In this document: positions 51,236-61,892 of the stretch, piece by piece
Position numbering within the stretch: the first letter of the stretch is position 1
How the letters are laid out: each line of letters begins with the position of its first letter
Assembly (NCBI GenBank): GCA_028280815.1
Contig: JANQLC010000030.1
Span: forward strand, 1 to 64,000
Length of the DNA stretch: 64,000 nucleotides
Reading direction: 5' to 3'
Source of the DNA: Flavobacteriales bacterium
GTDB lineage: Bacteria > Bacteroidota > Bacteroidia > Flavobacteriales > JANQLC01
Translations under genes and position numbers: made by a program
The notes under the pieces: generated by a model
Seen by the model: the letters and a program-made list of their open reading frames with translations, nothing else
Database searches by the model: none
What the model was told of the DNA's origin: nothing

Positions 51236-51356
51236 CTACATTTTGAAGCGAGAAAGCAGCCGTTTTTACCTGTAAATCCAGCTACCATAGACGAACTGTC
51301 TCCGGCTCTTATAGCCTGCTAAGCGACAGATAGCAGCCCTGAGTAGGGGCTTTTTT
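51236..51356 (+). ncRNA. Candidate structured intergenic RNA ending in a Rho-independent terminator
   Basis: Nested hairpin CTGTC-TCC-GGCT-cttat-AGCC-...-GACAG followed by AGCCC/GGGCT stem and T6. Confidence 0.3.
51335..51356 (+). terminator. Rho-independent terminator-like hairpin
   Basis: AGCCC-TGAGTAG-GGGCT followed by TTTTTT. Confidence 0.6.
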
Positions 51357-52110
51357 GTGCCCGTTCTTCTCTCTCGGCTTTTTCGTCGTTAGGGTCTAAG
51401 GAGTGGGTTCAGTTTTTGCTTGTTCTTCTCCCCCGGTTTTCTCCTCTGTTTGAGCTTTGGCCTCAGCTATTGTTGTCGCTGGTTGGATAACGGCTTTTTT
51501 TGCCCGTATACCGAGATGACAGGCTTGCAGCCCAAAACCGCAAAATACCGCTTGGTCACCCATTTTGGTCACCCATATCGCAGCTGCTTTTGAGCAGTCG
51601 CGGAGTCGGGAAATGCCGCTCTTTTTTTGCTCCTATACCACCTCTCTTCTATAGTACTAAGGGAATCGCGTTTTCCCAAAAATCGGATTTTGTCTTTGAA
51701 ACGGGTCGGGATTCGTTTTTCGGATTATAGTTATAAAGAGCAGAGAAACCACAGAAGACCCAAACGGCCATAAAATAAAAGCCCATAGCATCGATCCATC
51801 AAAGGAATAACCCATGTGGTTTCGGAGCTTTATTTGAAATGGGTAGCGGATTTAAAACGGTAGCATTTAATATCATCGATAGCCATTGTCATTTTCCAGT
51901 CATGTGATCAAGACCAAAGTGGGAGCGCAAATAGTTGAGGGATAGCAAATGTAAAACTGATCTTGAAAATTTTCAATTAAACACACCCCCCTTGATCTGA
52001 GAAGGGAATGCGATGTCCCAATTTAACGAATTACTAGAAATGGACGGGGATTGCAACTGAAGCCATACCCAAGCCGGGCAGATACGGCGTTCATCTGTAA
52101 TCCTTAAAGG

Positions 52111-53631
52111 CTAATGCCGCACGACAAATGAGATCGCGCGTTGCAGGCGAGTCAAGCACTCTGCTCTACCGATTAATGCAGCGATTTCAAACAGACCTGG
52201 CCCTTGCAAGGCGCCCACCAGACTCAGTCGCAAAAGTGACTTTACCCTTCCCAAGCCCAGTCCTCGGGATCGGATCCAATTCTCAATCTGCTGTGCCAAG
52301 GCTTCGCGAGAGAACTCGCTCATCCGCGCAAATTCCCTTTCCAGAGACTGCAATATCGGTAGGGCTTCGGGCTTAAAGATGCGTTGTGCTGCCTTCTTTT
52401 CATAGGAATCCGGCGCAGCGAAAAAATAGATCCCCCCCTCAAACATATCCCTGACAAAATCCGCGCGCATGCGGGTCAAGGAAACGACCCGCTCGACAAA
52501 CCCCAGGGGCTTTTCCAGATTTTTTGTCTTCAAAATGGCCGCCAGGTCTCGCGCCAGGACAGCATCCGACTTCTCTTGCAGGTACTGGTGGTTAAACCAC
52601 ACGGCCTTACCGGGATCGAATGTGGCGCTGGACTTGTTCACCCGTTCCAATGAAAAAGCGGTTTCCAATTCTGCCAGCGAAAAGCGCTCTTGTGTCGTAC
52701 CCGGATTCCAGCCCAGCAGCGCCAATATATTGACCAGCGATTCAGGAAAATAACCGCTTTCCCGATAGCCTGCAGTCCGCTTTCCCGTTTGGGGGTCTTG
52801 CCACTCGAGCGGATAAACGGGAAAGCCGTATCGATCCCCATCGCGCTTGCTGAGTTTTCCCTGTCCGACGGGTTTTACAATTAAGGGCAGATGTGCAAAT
52901 TCGGGGGCCTTCCAACCGAAGGCTTCGTAGAGCAATTGGTGAAGCGATAGTGAGGGCAACCATTCCGCTCCGCGTATCACATGCGAGATCTGCATTAAAT
53001 GATCGTCTACGACATGGGCCAAATGGTAGGTTGGCATACCATCTGATTTGTATAAGATCTTGTCATCCAACAGGGCGCAGTCTATCTCGGATTTTCCCCG
53101 AATCAAATCACGCGTGACCACCGTGTTCCTTTCCGGCATTTTAAATCGGATCACATAAGGGTCGGTCTCTTTGCGCCGGGCCACTTCTGTAGCGCCGAGG
53201 CTCAGGCTGTTTTGCAGCTCCATCCGGTTTTTTACGCCATAGGTAAATGGTACAGCCTTCGACTCAACCGCTCGGCGCCGAGCGGTTAGCGCTTCCTGTG
53301 TATCAAAAGCGTAATACGCATAGCCGGCTACGACCAAGCGCTCGGCATAATCCGCGTACAAGTGCATGCGCTCGGACTGCCGATAGGGCTTGAAATCCCC
53401 GCCTTTCATCGGGCTTTCATCCGGTTGGATGCCACACCATTCCAAAGCCTCAGAGATGTGGTCTTCTGAACCGGGCACAAAGCGATTGCGATCCGTGTCC
53501 TCTATGCGAAGGACAAAGGCGCCGCGATTTTTTCTCGCAAAGAGATAGTTATACAGGGCGGTGCGCAGCCCACCGATATGGAGCGGCCCCGTAGGGCTAG
53601 GTGCAAAGCGAACGCGTACATCAGACATCAT
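52111..53631 (-). CDS. gltX: Glutamyl-tRNA synthetase
   Basis: VRFAPSPTGPLHIGGLRTALYNYLFAR, FVLRIEDTDRNR, KLSKRDG. Confidence 0.97.
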   Translation of the reverse strand: MMSDVRVRFAPSPTGPLHIGGLRTALYNYLFARKNRGAFVLRIEDTDRNRFVPGSEDHISEALEWCGIQPDESPMKGGDFKPYRQSERMHLYADYAERLVVAGYAYYAFDTQEALTARRRAVESKAVPFTYGVKNRMELQNSLSLGATEVARRKETDPYVIRFKMPERNTVVTRDLIRGKSEIDCALLDDKILYKSDGMPTYHLAHVVDDHLMQISHVIRGAEWLPSLSLHQLLYEAFGWKAPEFAHLPLIVKPVGQGKLSKRDGDRYGFPVYPLEWQDPQTGKRTAGYRESGYFPESLVNILALLGWNPGTTQERFSLAELETAFSLERVNKSSATFDPGKAVWFNHQYLQEKSDAVLARDLAAILKTKNLEKPLGFVERVVSLTRMRADFVRDMFEGGIYFFAAPDSYEKKAAQRIFKPEALPILQSLEREFARMSEFSREALAQQIENWIRSRGLGLGRVKSLLRLSLVGALQGPGLFEIAALIGRAECLTRLQRAISFVVRH

Positions 53632-53950
53632 TTGATTTTGAGCTCCAAAAATACGACTTCATTTCATTGAGGCTTGCGTATGGATACAGTGAAAAATCCA
53701 AACCACCCCAGAATAGCGCAGAACTGGTGAAAGATAGAAATCTCAAGTGCATTACGCTCCAGCCGATTCCAAGCCGCACATCAAAAATCAACAAGCCTTA
53801 TCTAAACTGATGGGGAGACAAAAAATGGTGTGGGCACAAATCCCCTTCGACAAAGGAGCGGGAAAAGGCGAATACTCAGCTAACACCGAGATCACATAGA
53901 TACCCATTACAGCATTTTAAATCGGATTTGATTTGTTGCTTTTTTTTACT

Positions 53951-53958
53951 TATCTTTG
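53951..53958 (+). promoter_or_regulatory. Bacteroidetes promoter TTG-N20-TATCTTTG (-7 box given) upstream of lipoprotein paralogue 2
   Basis: ttgatttgttgcttttttttacttatctttg; 19 bp upstream of GTG 53978. Confidence 0.65.
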
Positions 53959-53977
53959 TAATTTAAGGCTCAAAACC

Positions 53978-54634
53978 GTGAAATCCTTAAAGTTATTTTT
54001 AACCACCGCTTTGATATGCGCCCTGTCGTATGCTTGTGCACCCGATGAGGGACAAGGCCTCGCTGGGGATAAAGACCCTTTACCCGAACAAAGCCTCCAC
54101 AGCAGCAAAGGGGATTCCCGCAGAGATTCCAATGGGATTACCATCGCTGTAAGCCCAAAGCCCACATCCCAAGAATTGCTTCAAGCCATTGAAAAGATTT
54201 TGAACCGAGCGGCTGAAATTAAAACCAAGGGATACGAAATCGTTGATTTCAACATTGTATGGGATAAGCAACAGCAAAAAATATCAATGGAAGATGCAGC
54301 AATCCGTGACGACATCTGGGCGCTTTCATCTCTAGACATCGAGGCGGATTCCGATATCAAAGACTTGGTCGCTAAAGTTGAAAATTTAGACGCCAGCGGC
54401 AAAAGCCTTTACATCGTGACCTGCGATAAAGGATGGAAAAAAGAAGTAAAAGGAGAGTGGGCTGCCGTTCGAACCGCTAAAAAATGCTTAGATGAAGGCG
54501 GTTGTGCCACGGTATGCAGAAAGAAGCCCGATAAAGGAGAGGGATCTAAGGTCAAAACTGAGGTGCGCTGCATACCCGCCGCGTTTTTCAAAAACTTTTT
54601 AAAGGAATGGCAGGAAGAAACCCAAGACCTCTAA
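53978..54634 (+). CDS. Putative lipoprotein (start trimmed from ORF 53933 to GTG 53978)
   Basis: VKSLKLFLTTALICALSYACAPDEG signal peptide with lipobox directly after a consensus promoter. Confidence 0.7.
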   Translation: MKSLKLFLTTALICALSYACAPDEGQGLAGDKDPLPEQSLHSSKGDSRRDSNGITIAVSPKPTSQELLQAIEKILNRAAEIKTKGYEIVDFNIVWDKQQQKISMEDAAIRDDIWALSSLDIEADSDIKDLVAKVENLDASGKSLYIVTCDKGWKKEVKGEWAAVRTAKKCLDEGGCATVCRKKPDKGEGSKVKTEVRCIPAAFFKNFLKEWQEETQDL

Positions 54635-55479
54635 AATCTCACAAAGACAACAAAGCGACCAAATCATCAATACAAGAAGCTCCCATATTGCCCAATCCAA
54701 CACAGGCTGCATTACAAAAGAGGCCGCAGCAGCCATCCCATTACCCATAGCCGCACAAGCACCGAAATCTCATACCTTTTCATCACCCAGCAAAAGACAA
54801 ACCACCAACAAGACTCTTATTATCAACCGCTCAGTAAAGCAGACGGCATGTAAAGGGAAGCACACCTACTCTATCAGCCTCACGAGAAAATAATTTGCAG
54901 CTTTAAAAAAGTTTATACGATGCCATGCGAGCGTCCATCCCACAACGCTACCGATTGCGATGCGAAAAACAGAAAAACCGCAGAAAACCCAAACGGGTAC
55001 AAAATAAAAGAGCCCCCCCTGCATCCAGCCGCCTGAGGAGGCTCAGCCAACACAAAGAAAAGATCAAATGTGATTCCAAAACTTTATTGGAATTTTGAAA
55101 CCGGAACACAGTACGACAGAAACAAAAGAACAAGTCTCTTCCCTTTAAACCGTCAAACGGGAACAGAAAAGTAAAATACACTTTTAAACCACTTCCCTCT
55201 AGAACAAAAGCGAGAAAGAAATAATCCTCTTTCCAGGTGCACACCATATAATTGACCCTAGGGTACGGAAAAGCACAAAAATGCCCTCCTTCAAAGCACC
55301 GCGCAGAAACGAGAAGTTTCACTCAAACAGCAACGAGAAAAAATAAAATGGATATGCAATCGATAAACCAGAAGAGCGCATCCTTGAAAGAATGCTCAGT
55401 TATATGACATCAGCAGTTTTGGAGTGCACCGCAAACCCCAGAGGTAAAAAGCCCCGCTTGTGGTGCAGGGCTGGTCTCG

Positions 55480-55551
<72 letters not shown>

Positions 55552-55657
55552 ATATATGGGACGCAAATATACGACTATTTTCAATACCCAACTCCCTCAA
55601 CCTGTCCCCATCTCTTTAAGGGGCTCAACGCATCAAAATTGAAACCCAACTCGACGA

Positions 55658-55939
55658 ATGCCGAAACGGAGCGGACAATTCTCGGTAAAAATCAAACTTG
55701 CCTTTGCGGATGAAGGTCTCGCGGGTGTAAAAACAATTTACTCCGATTTTCAAAATCGCCATCCGGGAGCAGCTGAGTTTAAGGATGCAAAATCAATCTA
55801 TGAGAAAGTATATCAGCCGAAGAAGCAAAAAGAAAAATACGAACAATCTCATTTTACCCATTACAACAACAGGAATCTGGCCTCAATTTACATGGGAGCC
55901 GATGACAAATATCATTGGTTAAGACTAAAAAACAAATAA
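55658..55939 (+). CDS. Hypothetical protein
   Basis: 93 aa ORF, no recognised motif. Confidence 0.35.
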   Translation: MPKRSGQFSVKIKLAFADEGLAGVKTIYSDFQNRHPGAAEFKDAKSIYEKVYQPKKQKEKYEQSHFTHYNNRNLASIYMGADDKYHWLRLKNK

Positions 55940-56083
55940 AAAAATGATAGTGGCAAAGTCTGGGAATGGATTGAATGTCGCTAAAGACGTAGAAATGTTT
56001 TTGAGGGAATTTGCCTGATGGATACTGGGGTTCTTCTCCCTTCTATAAGACCGTTAGCCTTATATTTCTCTATACCTTTGAAC

Positions 56084-56133
56084 AAGATCAGACGACGGAC
56101 GAAAAACCTCTGTATTTGCCCATCAGTCACAGG
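56084..56133 (+). repeat. 3' half of a long-form CRISPR-repeat-like element
   Basis: aagatcagacgacggacgaaaaacctctgtatttgcccatcagtcacagg aligned to ...aaatcagacgatgaatgaacaaccttgacttttgcttagcggtcacagg. Confidence 0.55.
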
Positions 56134-56994
56134 TTGCTTGACAATAATAAGGCTATGATGATGTCGGCCATTAAGCCCAACCTCAGTGCCATTCCAGAAA
56201 CCATGTTATGGACATTACATAATCGTGCATACGAAGCACTAAGGGATGATGGCATTTTGGATGATCCGAAGTGTTTAGAAATTTATAAATCCATCGATTA
56301 TAACTACGATCGATCTTTTGGAAAGGCAGATGGTTCTCACGGGGTACGCTCATGGTTGTTTGATAATAAAATTCGTGAATACTTAGCAGTCTATCCAGAT
56401 GGTGTAATAGTCAACTTAGGTGAAGGCTTGGAAACACAGCGTTTTCGTATTGCTACCGAGAAAGTATTATGGCTCAGTATCGACTTAGCAGAAGCTATTG
56501 CTATTCGTGAACGTTTTATTCACCCCGATATGCGCAACATTTACACATCGGCGTTAGCGCCCTAGACACAGCTTGGTTTGATGTTGTACCTGCTGGTAAA
56601 CCCGTATTTATCAGTACTCAAGGGCTATTTATGTATTTCACTAAAGAACAAGTCAGCACATTGGTAAAAGCCATTGCTGATCGCCTTCCCGGAGCATGGT
56701 TGATGTTTGATTACATACCTTGTGGATTATCAAAAAAACATCGAGTGTCAAAGGCTGGACGAAAACACCACACTATCGCACGCCCCCTATGCCTTGGGGA
56801 GTTAATCGTTCAGATATAACACCTTCCTTTAGCCATTGGCTGAAAAAACCGGTAGAGGCAAACTGCGTACCCTATTTGTTTCCGCGTAGGTGGCGACGTT
56901 GGGCTGTATTACTCATTGAAAAAATTTCGTTTATCAAAAACAAGATGCCAGGAATTGCATTTATCATTCTGCCTTCACAGCAGGAGCCTCTATG
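56122..56994 (+). pseudogene. Frameshifted leucine carboxyl methyltransferase-like (LCMT/COG3315) gene
   Basis: DGSHGVRSWLFDNKIREYLAVYPDGVIVNLGEGLETQRFR, then shifted frames with ALDTAWFDVVPAGKPVFISTQGLFMYFTKEQVSTLVKAIADRLPGAWLMFD. Confidence 0.65.
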
Positions 56995-57002
56995 ATTAAT
57001 GT

Positions 57003-57067
57003 GTTGTGAATACCGCTGAAATTAGACGATGAATGAACAACCTTGATATTTGCCTAGCGGTCACAGG
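57003..57067 (+). repeat. Medium-form CRISPR-repeat-like element (long form with deletion between two GTGAAT boxes)
   Basis: gttgtgaataccgctgaaattagacgatgaatgaacaaccttgatatttgcctagcggtcacagg. Confidence 0.7.
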
Positions 57068-57104
57068 GTAGCTGCGGATAACCAAACAATAGACCTACAA
57101 CAGC

Positions 57105-57190
57105 GTTGTAATTGCTACCGGAAATGCGTAGCATTCGTGAATACCCTTGAAATCAGACGATGAATGAACAACCTTGACTTTCTCCCAAAG
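57105..57190 (+). repeat. Long-form CRISPR-repeat-like element running into the start of the next CDS
   Basis: gttgtaattgctaccggaaatgcgtagcattcgtgaatacccttgaaatcagacgatgaatgaacaaccttgacttt. Confidence 0.7.
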
Positions 57191-58153
57191 GGTGTGAATA
57201 TCCATCACCGTCTGGACTTCATTGATCGAAATTATTGTAAAATGACAACAAGCATCGGCGTGCAATATGTCTTTGAATCAAAAATCGATACTGAGCTCCT
57301 TAAGAAGTCACTCACTGAATTACTAAAAGAAATCCCAGCTTTGGCGGGGCGTGCCGATTTTACTGCGATGGAGGTGTCCCAGCAGAACAATGGGATGCCT
57401 TTTGTTGTGGTAAATAACCACCCTGGTACTGCAAGCGACTATGGTCAAGTCGGAAAGACTCAGCGGAACCGAACCGACTTCGTTATCGAGCCTAAAAGAG
57501 AAAAGATATATAAGTGTGCAGCGGCGTTGATGTGTGTAAAAATAAGCAACTTTGTTGCAGGTGGCTGTATTCTTGGTGTGACCGTCAGCCATGCGCTGAT
57601 GGATGCCTTCGGTTTTCATATCGTAGTTGCCCGCTGGAGCAAGATATTCAATGAGTTGAAGAAGAACGGCAGATATGTGCCGAATAACAACCACAGCAAA
57701 TTAATTTCTGGTCGCTCTCTGCTTTCCTTCGGTACCGACCGAGATAAAAAAAAGCTATTTAAAGATAGGGAAAAGGCCGGTATTCCTAAGCCCATTAACT
57801 TCAATGGAATTAGGGGTAAACTTTCCAAATATTTTTTGCTCAAAGCATTGGATCGTGTCAAACGCACAGATCGGGAACTGACCTATTTCAGTAAGGAACA
57901 GACAGGCCGCTTAAAACAGGTTGTGGCTAAGGAATCCGGTGGGCCGTGGGTTACAACCCAAGAGGCTCTCAGCGCACATCTTGCCAAAGTAATGTCAGAA
58001 CTGCGGTTTGGCGAAAAATACATCACCAAAATGCAGCTAATCAACCTCGTGAATATCCGTGGACGCGTTAATCTTGAAAACGAAGAAAAACATGCGCTGT
58101 TTGCAGGTAACGCGATGTTTGTGTACAGCACAATTGCTGATTTCAGTAATTGA
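57164..58153 (+). CDS. BAHD-like acyltransferase (HXXXD), probably truncated/decaying
   Basis: Core motif VSHALMDAFGF (HxxxD), MTTSIGVQYVFESKIDTELLKKSLTELLKEIPALAGR; short (329 aa) for the family. Confidence 0.6.
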   Translation: MNNLDFLPKGVNIHHRLDFIDRNYCKMTTSIGVQYVFESKIDTELLKKSLTELLKEIPALAGRADFTAMEVSQQNNGMPFVVVNNHPGTASDYGQVGKTQRNRTDFVIEPKREKIYKCAAALMCVKISNFVAGGCILGVTVSHALMDAFGFHIVVARWSKIFNELKKNGRYVPNNNHSKLISGRSLLSFGTDRDKKKLFKDREKAGIPKPINFNGIRGKLSKYFLLKALDRVKRTDRELTYFSKEQTGRLKQVVAKESGGPWVTTQEALSAHLAKVMSELRFGEKYITKMQLINLVNIRGRVNLENEEKHALFAGNAMFVYSTIADFSN

Positions 58154-58457
58154 GCCAAACGGTGCAAGCAGATGCATTCTCTACTTTAAATTCAGATTCA
58201 AGATGAGTGGACTATGGAAGATCGCCTCTCCATTCGCAACGATCGCTTATTCACTTTTTGCACGTCGAGCGCTTAACAAACTTTCCCGGCTTGTTCTTAC
58301 CACCCCATGATTTTTTGAGGGTTAAGTTTTTGGAAGCAAAGAGCTGGTCCCCGATGTCTGGACAGCTTGGCGGCATGAGCAAAGTGGAACCAGCGTTCGT
58401 ATCAACCCACCGTTCTCTTATTCCGGCTTAACCAAACCAGAGACCTATAACTAGGTT

Positions 58458-58579
58458 GTTGTAATTGGCCAACGAAATCTGATTTTTGATGAGCAGTCAC
58501 AGGTTTACCCCCTTCTTTAGTGAACTTAGCTGTGTTGTGAATTGCTACTGGAATCTTACATTTGCCTAGCAGTTACAGG
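58458..58579 (+). repeat. Relic CRISPR unit: degenerate 46-nt repeat, 30-nt spacer-length gap, second 46-nt repeat
   Basis: 58458-58503 gttgtaattggccaacgaaatctgatttttgatgagcagtcacagg; 30 nt; 58534-58579 gttgtgaattgctactggaatcttacatttgcctagcagttacagg. Confidence 0.75.
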
Positions 58580-58784
58580 GCAAGTGCTATGAAGCTACCG
58601 ATGGCTTCAAGAAACTGAAAAAGGCGTCCGAATACTCCGATTGCGAAGTTTATGATGTGATCCTCATTAAGTCGAATTCGAGTGCGTTGGTATAGAAGAT
58701 CAAAAATGATGAAACGTTCGGGGGTCGAATCCCTCTCTTCTCGCTGAATTTTATTCGATCGCCAAACGCATAAGCAGCTAAATT

Positions 58785-59318
58785 ATGAACAAATCGCAGC
58801 TGATACAATCCAAGATATATAATGTAAACGGGCATAAGGTGTTGTTAGACTTTGATTTATCGGCATTGTACGAGGTGGAGAATCGAATTTTAAAACAAGC
58901 GGTAAGACGAAACCTTAAGCGTTTTCCGCCTGATTTTATGTTTCAACTCTCTAAGGATGAGTGGAAGGAGCTTATCACAAATTGTGACAACCTTCCCGAT
59001 AAAGTCAAATACAGTCCCGTTGCGCCGTTTGCCTTTACAGAGCAAGGCGTAGCAATGCTATCTTCTGTGCTCAACAGCGACAAAGCAATCGAGGTCAATA
59101 TAGTCATTATGAGAGCTTTTGTAACGCTTCGCCGACACCTTACGGACTATGCTGGTCTCAAAGAGCGTGTAGCGCGGCTGGAAAAAGAAATGAACCTGAA
59201 GTTTAAAGGTCTATACCAAGCGTTAAACCACTTGCTTAAAAAAGAGAAAACAATTGTGGATCGACAAAAAAGAGCAAGAATAGGTTATAAAACCGGTAAT
59301 AAGAGAAAACAAGTCTAG
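58785..59318 (+). CDS. ORF6N domain-containing protein
   Basis: IYNVNGHKVLLDFDLSALYEVENRILKQAVRRNLKRFPPDFMFQLSKDEW, FAFTEQGVAMLSSVLNSDKAIEVNIVIMRAFV. Confidence 0.92.
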   Translation: MNKSQLIQSKIYNVNGHKVLLDFDLSALYEVENRILKQAVRRNLKRFPPDFMFQLSKDEWKELITNCDNLPDKVKYSPVAPFAFTEQGVAMLSSVLNSDKAIEVNIVIMRAFVTLRRHLTDYAGLKERVARLEKEMNLKFKGLYQALNHLLKKEKTIVDRQKRARIGYKTGNKRKQV

Positions 59319-59354
59319 TAACCGAATCAGAAGGCTTCTATATATGCGCCTAGT

Positions 59355-59449
59355 GTTGTGAATGGCTACCGGAAATGCGCAGCATTCGTGAATACCGCTA
59401 AGATCAGATAACGAATGAACAACCTTGACTTTTGCTTAGCGGTCACAGG
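59355..59449 (+). repeat. Long-form CRISPR-repeat-like element immediately outside the array
   Basis: gttgtgaatggctaccggaaatgcgcagcattcgtgaataccgctaagatcagataacgaatgaacaaccttgacttttgcttagcggtcacagg. Confidence 0.75.
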
Positions 59450-59478
59450 TCGAACTCAAACCCCGCTCTTTCAAGTCC

Positions 59479-60586
59479 GTTGTGAATTGCTACCGGAATC
59501 TTACATTTGTCTAGCGGTCACAGGCTAGCGGTGGTAAGCTTGTAGAAGGATGCGGTTGTGAATTGCTACCGGAATCTTACATTTGTCTAGCAGTCACAGG
59601 CAACTGGCCGAGGACAATTACGAAAAAGCAGTTGTGAATTGCTACCGGAATCTTACATTTGTCTAGCAGTCACAGGCGCCATCCTCATCCCATCCGTATG
59701 GCCACTGTTGTGAATTGCTACCGGAATCTTACATTTGTCTAGCAGTCACAGGCTGCGACGAGCAGATACTTATTTCTGTTGTGTTGTGAATTGCTACCGG
59801 AATCTTACATTTGTCTAGCAGTCACAGGCATCACTACACAGCGGAAGAAGAAGCGGCGGGTTGTGAATTGCTAACGGAATCTTACATTTGTCTAGCAGTC
59901 ACAGGACTACTGGGCTAACTGGTGCCGGGTATATCGTTGTGAATTGCTAACGGAATCTTACATTTGTCTAGCAGTCACAGGTAAGCCCTAGGCAGAATGT
60001 TTAACTCGGGGGTTGTGAATTGCTACCGGAATCTTACATTTGTCTAGCAGTCACAGGCTTTGTAAAAATCTTTTTTGAATAAATCTAGTTGTGAATTGCT
60101 ACCGGAATCTTACATTTGTCTAGCAGTCACAGGGCTACAATAAATAATTGGGAGTCTCTTCAGTTGTGAATTGCTACCGGAATCTTACATTTGTCTAGCA
60201 GTCACAGGTAAGAAAAGATTTGCAGTATGTTAGTGGTGTTGTGAATTGCTACCGGAATCTTACATTTGTCTAGCAGTCACAGGACAAGCAATAAAAGAAG
60301 GTGAGTCCAAAAGTTGTGAATTGCTACCGGAATCTTACATTTGTCTAGCAGTCACAGGATGAAGCAGAAGCGCCTTGCTCTAGTCTCTGTTGTGAATTGC
60401 TACCGGAATCTTACATTTGTCTAGCAGTCACAGGTACCTCTTGGTGCTCATCTGTGCCGCATTTGTTGTGAATTGCTACCGGAATCTTACATTTGTCTAG
60501 CAGTCACAGGGTGTACAAGGGATGAGAAAACAAGCCCCCGGTTGTGAATTGCTACCGGAATCTTACATTTGTCTAGCAGTCACAGG
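59479..60586 (+). CRISPR. CRISPR array: 15 repeats of 46 bp, 14 spacers of 29-31 nt
   Basis: Repeat GTTGTGAATTGCTACCGGAATCTTACATTTGTCTAGCAGTCACAGG; first repeat has CTAGCGG, repeats 6 and 7 have CTAACGG; strand assigned from embedded promoter orientation (inference). Confidence 0.97.
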
Positions 60587-60655
60587 ATAACTCGCATAAC
60601 AAGCTGTTATCCTGTCTGTTAGGCCTTTAGTTAGAATTAAAAAACAAGACACTTT

Positions 60656-61888
<1,233 letters not shown>

Positions 61889-61892
<4 letters not shown>

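Noticed and set aside
59355-59449. Long element as the tracrRNA gene (its reverse strand contains an anti-repeat-like GGTAGCCATTCACAAC)
   Set aside because: Any repeat copy gives an anti-repeat on the other strand; no nexus/terminator hairpins recognised downstream. The tracrRNA is probably outside the window, near the 5' end of cas9
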